Shown here: positions 8,139 through 12,295 of the stretch, piece after piece
Position numbering within the stretch: the stretch's first letter is position 1
How the letters are laid out: every line of letters starts with the position of its first letter
NCBI GenBank assembly: GCA_030655075.1
Contig: JAURWE010000009.1
Location: 1-12,295, forward strand
Length of the DNA: 12,295 bases
Direction: 5' to 3'
Source: Pararhizobium sp.
GTDB taxonomy: Bacteria > Pseudomonadota > Alphaproteobacteria > Rhizobiales > Rhizobiaceae
Program-made: the position numbers and the translations under genes
The notes under the pieces: generated by a model
What the model was told of the DNA's origin: nothing
What the model saw: only the letters and a program-made list of their open reading frames with translations
The model's database searches: none

Positions 8139-8358
8139 GCCTAAACAGCCCATTAGATGACTTGGTTGACCGTGCTCTATTCCGTCCGGGCCGGAAGCAG
8201 CCTTGCCTCTGCCGGCCTTCCTAGCAGCTAATAGCACCAAATAAACCGCTTGCCGCCTGATCGCTGTACCGATTGACCGCAAAAGGTCGCAGGGGCATCA
8301 CTCAGTTGTGAGTCCTGACCGTTTGTCGCGCAAACAGGTCCCCAAAAGGGAGAAGCTG

Positions 8359-8724
8359 ATGAGTTGGTTTGATCCACCCGCAATTACACTTCGCAAGCGG
8401 GTGCCGAGCAGCGCGTTGAGCAGTTTTAATAATGTGGAAGAGTTCACACTTTATAGTCTGCAGGGTTCGTCGCAGCAGCTTCGGCCATATCAGCTAGGCA
8501 TGGTGCTAGCTTTATGGATTAAAGCCGGAGAAATCACCGGCGCGCTTAACCTTTCCCGAGGGGATTCCCGAAAAGTGCAGTCCGTGTATGTGAGTTGCAT
8601 GAAAGTCCTGAAGAAGGAATCGCTGGACGCTTTCTTAATTCTGACGACTTTGGCCGAGCAGGAGGGGACATTTGGCATTCCACCTGAGTTCTATCGCCAG
8701 CTGTCAGCAAACGTGTCCGCGTAG
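8359..8724 (+). CDS. Small protein of unknown function, divergent from hsdR
   Basis: A 121-aa protein that I do not recognise. The ATG at 8359 is preferred over the upstream in-frame GTG (8308) because GGGAGAA lies about 7 bases before it. The sequence has no signal peptide or membrane segment. A helical stretch at residues 56-88 (EITGALNLSRGDSRKVQSVY and the following CMKVLKK) has the alternating hydrophobic and basic pattern of a helix-turn-helix with a following recognition helix, so a small DNA-binding regulator is possible but not shown. It is the only rightward gene of the island and faces away from the restriction operon across a dyad-rich region, a common position for a regulator of that operon. 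No obvious terminator directly follows. Confidence 0.65.
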   Translation: MSWFDPPAITLRKRVPSSALSSFNNVEEFTLYSLQGSSQQLRPYQLGMVLALWIKAGEITGALNLSRGDSRKVQSVYVSCMKVLKKESLDAFLILTTLAEQEGTFGIPPEFYRQLSANVSA

Positions 8725-9346
8725 GCGATTGGGCATAGCGGCTCAAAAAACATCGGGCTCTGCTATTCAGAATTCGCCAAAATCTTCGTGAGAATCTGCG
8801 ACGGGCGCAGCACGTCCACCCGCAAAGGTCACTCCTCTTTGGAGTGAAGCGGAATGCCCTGCTGGTACTTCCTACCGTGTTTACCTGCACTGCCCATACG
8901 AGGGCCAATCGTGGTCCCCACCGTTCGGAGCTCGCGCGCCGTGCCGTGGTCGCAGTAGTCGTGACGTAAGGTGCAGATATCCCTTAGCCCTCCAGCGGGC
9001 GTCAGGGGGAGCGGGTGTCAACTCCCACGGTATACGTTCGTTAGAGTGAACGAGGCTCTTTTTTGGGGCCATTTTTCGCCGCGAAAATGTCGGCATGCAA
9101 ACTTTCCCAAGTCTCCTTCATTAGTGTGCCGCGGGTGAAGGGACAAATCGCATAAACCGCTCCGACCTAGTTTTTACAGGCCGACAAAGGCATTGGACGG
9201 CAGTCATTGCCGACCGACTTCAGCCTACCCGGGCTCTACCCAAATCAATGAGTTTCCGTCGTCGAGACGAGAGTGACCATCAAGTGAGGAAATCAAATTT
9301 GCTGCCAGCGAAATATTGGCTTCGAAGAGCAATAGCGGTCTGGCAA
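8725..9346. other. Gene-free stretch of about 620 bp
   Basis: No convincing gene on either strand; the short minus-strand frames here have unstructured, arginine/proline-rich translations typical of shadows. It contains small hairpins: CACTCC-TCTTT-GGAGTG (8830-8846), GGGAG/CTCCC (9007-9011 and 9022-9026), a possible terminator ending at 9064, and an imperfect stem GGCA..TGCC (9189-9211). It may be eroded cargo or carry an unrecognised small RNA. Confidence 0.5.
9035..9064 (+). terminator. Weak candidate intrinsic terminator
   Basis: CGTTC (9035-9039) pairs with GAACG (9048-9052) around an 8-base loop, followed by AGGCTC and six T residues (9059-9064). The stem is short and separated from the T tract, so this is tentative. 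It could end a transcript from the 121-aa gene or a small RNA. Confidence 0.25.
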
Positions 9347-9559
9347 TCACGAGATTTCGCTCGTGCTACGCATGGTGTGCTGATCCAGCCATGCGTCTAA
9401 GTCAGTGTGACGATAGGTAACGCGGCCCCGAGCCAGTATCTGTACGTAGCTCGGGCCTTTGCCGGTCACCCGCAATCTGTTGAGAGTTGTTTTGGACAAC
9501 CGCAGATACTGGGCGGCTTCATCGACCGTGAGGACGGAAGGTGTTTCCTGAGAATTCAT
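9347..9559 (-). CDS. AlpA/excisionase-family helix-turn-helix protein
   Basis: A 70-aa protein of the MerR-like HTH_17 / AlpA type. After a short tail, residues 9-30 (VLTVDEAAQYLRLSKTTLNR plus LR) give the winged-helix HTH seen in AlpA regulators and Xis-type directionality factors. GKGPSYVQILARGRVTYR (about 33-50) forms the wing, and DLDAWLDQH (53-61) the closing helix. The ATG at 9559 is chosen because AGGTGG lies just upstream; a longer frame back to 9760 would overlap the integrase 3' end and lacks HTH content. In P4-like elements AlpA-type proteins activate integrase expression and favour excision, and the position 145 bases after int on the same strand fits that. The final codons lie in a CACGAG/CTCGTG hairpin (9348-9365). 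DNA targets are unknown; palindromes at 9632, 9701 and 11160 are candidates. Confidence 0.85.
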   Translation of the reverse strand: MNSQETPSVLTVDEAAQYLRLSKTTLNRLRVTGKGPSYVQILARGRVTYRHTDLDAWLDQHTMRSTSEIS

Positions 9560-9631
9560 GCCACCACCTGAGTTTGAAAGTGGCGGTCCATCTATCGGAA
9601 AATTTTGCTTCTCACCATCCTTCCGCGGCAA

Positions 9632-9645
9632 TTCTGGCGCCAGAA
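9632..9645. promoter_or_regulatory. 14-bp perfect palindrome between int and alpA-like gene
   Basis: TTCTGGCGCCAGAA is fully self-complementary and lies about 75 bases upstream of the alpA-like start. A second small dyad TTTAC-AAGA-GTAAA lies at 9656-9669. Together they could form an operator for the alpA-like gene, perhaps autoregulatory. There is no direct evidence for the binding protein. Confidence 0.4.
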
Positions 9646-9700
9646 AAAGCGACGATTTACAAGAGTAAACGTTTGAATTTAACTCATAAAGTTTTTTTTC

Positions 9701-9711
9701 CGGGTTACCCG
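9701..9711. promoter_or_regulatory. Second CGGGTTACCCG palindrome, over the int stop codon
   Basis: CGGGT-T-ACCCG overlaps the int stop. The 14 bases from 9701 to 9714 are identical to 11162-11175, and the core matches the 19-bp palindrome at 8120. It may be a regulator site or a coincidence constrained by coding. Confidence 0.35.
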
Positions 9712-11066
9712 TTACGGATCTTGCGCCGCTGGCGCAATGCGGGGTCAAGAGGCAATACATTGGTGCTCGTAGCGGTCGCTACGGCCTCCAGAACATGCCG
9801 GGTCCAACGGTGGCGCGCCTCCAACTTCTCGTTGAACCACTGATGATGCAGATAATCTTTCGCAGCGCCTGTCGGGATTTTGTGATTAAGAACAGCCTTG
9901 ATGACGTCGAGCGGTACTCCCAAGCGCTGCATACCGGTTCCCACCGTGCGGCGAAGATCGTGGCACACCCAATCATCTATCGGGATGTCATCCCTGGTTT
10001 GAGCGATCTTACTGTCCAACGCCGTCTTCATCCGACTGTGGTTACCGATATGAGTTTCGCCATCATTGGTCAGCACGTAGCCTTCGCTGGGCCATCTATC
10101 GTCCGCTTCCGACCCGTCGCGCCTTTGCGCAGCAAGTGCGTCAAGAATATCCATAGCCGGTGTGGAGAGTGAAACGAGGTCAGCATTTCTATTCTTCGTT
10201 CTGTTTCCCGGGATCAGCCATTCAGCTCTGTCATGATCGAGCTCCGACCAACGCATCTCCGCTATCTCCGCACGTCGCTTCCCGGTCAAAATCGCTAAGC
10301 GAAAGAATGCCTTCCAGACCAATGGCAACTCACCCGCGGCTAACCATGCGGCTGCAAGCTCGTCGTCGTTCAGAACGCGCTTTCTCCCCTCAGGTTTGTT
10401 TGGTCGATCAACCTCAGCCACTACGTTGAGGCGAACTAGACGCCCTGCTCGACTACTTTTAGCCCACTCAAAAATTGCATAAGCAGTGTCGAAAACTGCC
10501 AGGGGCGTCGATTGCTTCTCCTGAGGGATTGTATCAAGCGCGCGCTGAACGTCGTCGGGGGTGATCTGCGTTATCGGAATTTCAGCGAGCGTGGGCGTAA
10601 GATAACTTGTGATTACCCAGCGGCAGGTGTCGTGATACCCGCGGCTTTTTCCCGACGAAAGAAGGGTGGCGAGCCACCGTTGCGCTATCAAGCGGAACTT
10701 TAGTTCGCTTTCTCGCTTCGCCTCTTCCTTTTCAGACAGCTGCTGGTGTTCGGCGGCGGCAATCATGTCTTTTCGCCTAAGCAACGGGTCAATGCCTTGC
10801 TTAACAAATATCGCGAGGCCGCTTGCCTCGTCTCGCGCGGTTGTCGGTGTCCAAGGGCTCCCATGCGAGCCAATAGTGAAGCGTGACGGCGGTGTGCGAT
10901 CTGCGGCTCCCGGCCGCGCCAACCGGTACTGGAATATGTAGATTTTTTTTCCTGCGGGGGTCACTTTGAGGCCGAACCCTACAAGCCGGTCGTCCCAGAT
11001 AATGTAGTTTGCCGCGGCGGGCGCCGCGTCATCAACGACCCGGTTCGATATACGACTTTTTGGCAT
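9705..11066 (-). CDS. int: P4-type tyrosine integrase (site-specific recombinase) of the island
   Basis: A 453-aa tyrosine recombinase that catalyses integration at and excision from the tRNA-Val att site. Residues 1 to about 100 are the integrase DNA-binding (DUF4102-like) arm-binding domain (LVGFGLKVTPAGKKIYIFQY at 28-47), about 120-210 the core-binding SAM-like domain, and 230-420 the catalytic domain. Catalytic residues visible: R264 in LTGKRRAEI, HDLRR with H369 and R372, H395 in LNHK, and nucleophile Y405 in KDYLHH. All are intact, so it is probably active. AGGAAG about 7 bases before the ATG is a good ribosome site. The gene reads inward from the right end, and the arm repeats at 11084-11104 lie directly upstream of its ribosome site, suggesting autoregulation. 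Its stop codon lies in a GGGTTACCC palindrome. Confidence 0.95.
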   Translation of the reverse strand: MPKSRISNRVVDDAAPAAANYIIWDDRLVGFGLKVTPAGKKIYIFQYRLARPGAADRTPPSRFTIGSHGSPWTPTTARDEASGLAIFVKQGIDPLLRRKDMIAAAEHQQLSEKEEAKRESELKFRLIAQRWLATLLSSGKSRGYHDTCRWVITSYLTPTLAEIPITQITPDDVQRALDTIPQEKQSTPLAVFDTAYAIFEWAKSSRAGRLVRLNVVAEVDRPNKPEGRKRVLNDDELAAAWLAAGELPLVWKAFFRLAILTGKRRAEIAEMRWSELDHDRAEWLIPGNRTKNRNADLVSLSTPAMDILDALAAQRRDGSEADDRWPSEGYVLTNDGETHIGNHSRMKTALDSKIAQTRDDIPIDDWVCHDLRRTVGTGMQRLGVPLDVIKAVLNHKIPTGAAKDYLHHQWFNEKLEARHRWTRHVLEAVATATSTNVLPLDPALRQRRKIRNG

Positions 11067-11083
11067 TGCGACTTCCTATCCCG

Positions 11084-11104
11084 GCCATCAGATAGCCATC
11101 AGAT
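11084..11104 (+). promoter_or_regulatory. Right pair of putative integrase arm-binding sites, upstream of int
   Basis: Two copies of GCCATCAGAT at 11084-11093 and 11095-11104 are spaced 11 bp, matching the left doublet at 1572-1591 in sequence, spacing and strand. They end 100 bp from attR and begin 17 bp upstream of the int start codon, inside its likely promoter or leader. Integrase bound here would both build the recombination complex and limit its own expression (inference). Confidence 0.65.
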
Positions 11105-11159
11105 TGATGATAACAAGCTACATCAAATGGTAACATGTGGAAACTAAAAACGTCGTTTC

Positions 11160-11174
11160 AACGGGTTACCCGTT
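11160..11174. promoter_or_regulatory. GGGTTACCC palindrome between int and attR
   Basis: AACGGGT-T-ACCCGTT is a perfect 7+1+7 palindrome located 93 bases upstream of int and 30 bases inside attR. It is the third member of the CGGGTnACCCG group in the island. A position between attR and int suits an excisionase or regulator site. Confidence 0.5.
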
Positions 11175-11204
11175 AGCCGGTAGACCGCAATCTGACCGTA
11201 GTTC

Positions 11205-11254
11205 TCTCGTTTACACCGAGAGGGTCGGCGGTTCGAGCCCGTCAGCGCCCACCA
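11205..11254 (+). repeat. attR: displaced 3' part of tRNA-Val
   Basis: A perfect 50-base copy of 1463-1512, comprising the anticodon arm, T arm, acceptor 3' strand and CCA. It lacks the acceptor 5' strand and D arm, so it is not a functional tRNA. It is probably the original chromosomal 3' end of the gene, pushed away by integration. Confidence 0.95.
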
Positions 11255-11255
11255 C

Positions 11256-11274
11256 GCAGTCACTATGTGACTGC
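11256..11274. terminator. Strong hairpin directly after the displaced tRNA 3' end
   Basis: GCAGTCAC-TAT-GTGACTGC forms a perfect 8-bp stem with a 3-base loop, starting two bases after the relic CCA. Before integration it would have followed tRNA-Val directly and probably ended or helped process that transcript. A run of C, not T, follows, so it is not a textbook intrinsic terminator. Confidence 0.5.
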
Positions 11275-11310
11275 CCCCCGCGACACACGGCGCCATTTTG
11301 GGATGAAACC

Positions 11311-11343
11311 GCGAAATTTCGCATTTGACCGCAAGATTTGCGG
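11311..11343. other. Two small dyads downstream of the rtcR relic
   Basis: GCGAAATTTCGC (11311-11322) is a perfect 12-bp palindrome, and CCGCAA-GAT-TTGCGG (11329-11343) is a perfect 6-bp stem. They lie within 80 bases after the relic's stop on the minus strand and may be the remains of its transcription end. Confidence 0.35.
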
Positions 11344-11386
11344 GACATCGCCTCCAAGCTTCTTTGACGCATGCCACCGCAGAGCG

Positions 11387-11752
11387 TCATTTCGCGGTCG
11401 GGTTCGTCCCATCCAACCCGAAGCGGGCAAGATATTTGCGCAGCCGATCGGCATCGTTCGTCGACCGCGGTTCCTCGCGCGACGCAGAAAAAGAACTCTT
11501 CCGGCTTCGGACAAATCTCGGCTTTCGCGGCAGGTTGCAACGGCAAAGGCCAGTTGTATCCGGTCGAATGGATCGAGCCGCTTTAGCGCCGGCTCGGAAA
11601 CAATGGCGTCCAGAATGCCGGGATACCCCTCGCCGACCGACCAAAGCGATTTCAGTCGGGCCGATTCGCACGCAGCGGCGTCGACCGAGATGCGGTCCGC
11701 CGAGCTCAAAAATGGCCATTCGGGTAACGCTGGCCGAAAGATCGCGAAGGAA
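11387..11752 (-). pseudogene. rtcR: rtcR C-terminal remnant, frameshifted
   Basis: RtcR is a sigma-54-dependent activator of the rtcBA RNA ligase/cyclase operon, with CARF, AAA+ and Fis-type HTH domains. Here only about the last 120 residues remain, and they must be read in alternating frames: FLRDLSASVTRMA, then (other frame) DRISVDAAACESARLKSLW and DPFDRIQLAFAVATCRESRD with LSEAGRVLF, then (first frame again) SASREEPRSTNDADRLRKYL and ARFGLDG before TGA. These match the end of the AAA+ domain and the HTH region known for RtcR. The first shift coincides with a five-base A run (plus strand, 11708-11712), one base more than expected, the second with another five-A run (11488-11492), one base short. 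The upstream part is absent: recognisable homology ends about 65 bases before the divergent dehydrogenase gene. Recognition is from memory of the family; sequencing errors at the homopolymers are possible, but the truncation is independent of them. Confidence 0.75.
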
Positions 11753-11815
11753 AATCGGGGCGATTGACGCCGACTGTCTGCAGCGCCTGCCTTTCGTCGG
11801 AGGAGGGCGGCGAGG

Positions 11816-12295
11816 ATGGATTTTGAAGGGAAATGCTGCGTCGTTACAGGCGGTGCGACGGGGATCGGGCTGGCGCTCGCGAAGCGCCTCGGCCTGGCGG
11901 GCGCAAAACTGATCCTGAGCGAGCCGCGCGACGAAAAGCTTGCCGAAGCCGTTGAAACGCTCGCGGCGCTGAAAATCGACGCGCGCGGGTTCGTCGGCGA
12001 CGCGACCGATCCGGCTTCGGTCGAGGCGCTCGCCGATTTCGCGTGGACGACGCATGGCCGAGCCGATGCGATCATCGCCAATGCCGGGATCGGCGGCCCG
12101 CGCATGTCGGTGATCGACTGCGATGCCGAGGCCGCGCGCGCGCTGTTCGAGGTCAATTTTTGGGGGGTGTGGAACTGCATCCGCAGCTTTGGCCAGCGCT
12201 TTCAGGCCGACGGACTTCCTGCGGCTATCTATGCCACGGCATCGGAAAATGCGCTGTTCAATGCGCTGCGGCAAAGCGGCGGCGCCTATGTCGCG
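11816..12295 (+). CDS. Short-chain dehydrogenase/reductase, N-terminal part
   Basis: An open frame of 160 codons runs off the right edge. MDFEGKCCVVTGGATGIGLA starts a Rossmann fold with the SDR cofactor motif TGxxxGIG (residues 11-18), followed by the acidic loop region and the NAG motif (IANAGIGGP) that stabilises the central sheet. Near the edge, YATASEN and GGAYVA supply the candidate catalytic Ser and the Tyr of the YxxxK motif; the Lys would lie just outside the window. The family reduces or oxidises alcohol/carbonyl substrates with NAD(P)H; the substrate is unknown. A purine-rich GGAGGAGG lies upstream of the ATG. It is divergent from the rtcR relic and belongs to the chromosomal flank by its very GC-rich codon use. 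Confidence 0.9.
   Translation, partial: MDFEGKCCVVTGGATGIGLALAKRLGLAGAKLILSEPRDEKLAEAVETLAALKIDARGFVGDATDPASVEALADFAWTTHGRADAIIANAGIGGPRMSVIDCDAEAARALFEVNFWGVWNCIRSFGQRFQADGLPAAIYATASENALFNALRQSGGAYVA

Larger units (their letters stand above)
7836..8358. promoter_or_regulatory. Divergent control region between hsdR and the 121-aa gene
   Basis: About 520 bases separate hsdR (leftward) from the small unknown gene (rightward). No gene is convincing here: a rightward open frame of 135 codons from 7817 overlaps the hsdR 5' end and has no family resemblance. The region contains at least five inverted repeats, listed separately, four of them within 150 bases. I could not fix a promoter on either strand with confidence. 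Confidence 0.6.
1463..11254. mobile_element. Genomic island integrated in tRNA-Val, carrying Type I restriction-modification
   Basis: Bounded by perfect 50-bp direct repeats of the tRNA-Val 3' part (1463-1512 and 11205-11254), giving a period of 9,742 bp, the expected size of an excised circle. Between them lie a P4-type tyrosine integrase and an AlpA-like HTH gene at the right end, and an hsdR-hsdMS-HEPN-like operon plus one unknown gene as cargo. Paired arm-type repeats occur just inside both ends. Base composition is visibly less GC-rich than in the flanks. No relaxase, conjugation, replication or phage structural genes are visible, so transfer probably depends on a helper or on transduction (inference). 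Confidence 0.93.

Noticed and set aside
8186..8217. Possible small SRP RNA core (CCGGAAGCAGCC) with GGCCGG/CCGGCC stem
   Set aside because: The conserved SRP domain IV needs a GGAAGGAAGCAGCC-like loop and matching 3' side; spacing and sequence here do not fit.
7817..8224. Rightward open frame of 135 codons in the hsdR upstream region
   Set aside because: It overlaps the hsdR 5' end, its translation has scattered Cys/Pro/Arg without domain character, and it has no clear ribosome site.
8546..9096. Minus-strand frames 8546-8908 and 8881-9096
   Set aside because: The first overlaps the 121-aa gene antisense; both have low-complexity, arginine-rich translations and no ribosome sites.
9275..9283. 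Single GACCATCAA resembling the arm-type repeats
   Set aside because: Only one copy, no 11-bp partner, and far from either att copy; most likely chance.
9347..9760. Longer 137-aa form of the AlpA-like protein
   Set aside because: The extra N-terminal part overlaps the integrase 3' end and shows no fold; the ATG at 9559 has a good ribosome site and starts the HTH module directly.
11205..11254. A second tRNA-Val gene
   Set aside because: Only the 3' two thirds is present; the upstream bases do not supply an acceptor 5' strand or D arm.
11387..12274. Long minus-strand frames (295 and 305 aa) spanning to 12274 and 12180
   Set aside because: The upstream half is the shadow of the plus-strand dehydrogenase, which has clear SDR motifs; only the part below about 11752 matches rtcR.
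1..12295. CRISPR arrays, transposase genes or insertion-sequence ends
   Set aside because: No regularly spaced repeat series and no transposase-like protein were seen anywhere in the window.

Overview
The window is high-GC chromosomal DNA, most likely from a sphingomonad-type alphaproteobacterium. That assignment is an inference from GC-rich codon use and the type of genes present; there is no rRNA or other taxonomic marker. A 9.7 kb genomic island, visibly less GC-rich, sits inside a tRNA-Val gene.

Left chromosomal flank (1-1512): the 3' end of an uncharacterised gene, a complete CorA-type divalent metal transporter, and an intact tRNA-Val(UAC). The last 50 bp of the tRNA (1463-1512) recur perfectly at 11205-11254. 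These are the attL and attR copies of one integration event and define an element with a period of 9,742 bp.

Island (1463-11254): a gene-free left end carries a pair of short direct repeats that recur at the right end, and these look like integrase arm-binding sites. Next comes a minus-strand operon (hsdR, a fused hsdM-hsdS gene, and a 248-aa protein with an RNKIAH motif typical of HEPN domains). This is a Type I (EcoEI-like) restriction-modification system with a possible RNase accessory protein. Upstream of hsdR is about 520 bp rich in inverted repeats, then a divergent small gene of unknown function (121 aa). About 620 bp without a gene follows, then a 70-aa AlpA/excisionase-like HTH protein and a P4-type tyrosine integrase, both on the minus strand. 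The integrase probably inserts the element at tRNA-Val, and the AlpA-like protein may help excision or regulate it. No phage structural, replication or conjugation genes are visible, so this looks like a compact, non-self-transmissible defence island.

Right chromosomal flank (11255-12295): a strong hairpin right after the displaced tRNA 3' end, a decayed C-terminal fragment of rtcR (sigma-54 activator of RNA repair genes) with two apparent homopolymer frameshifts, and the start of a short-chain dehydrogenase running off the window.

The most interesting points are the HEPN-motif protein coupled to the restriction operon, the M-S fusion carrying a full two-domain specificity half, the paired arm sites at both element ends, the dyad-rich hsdR control region, and the rtcR relic.
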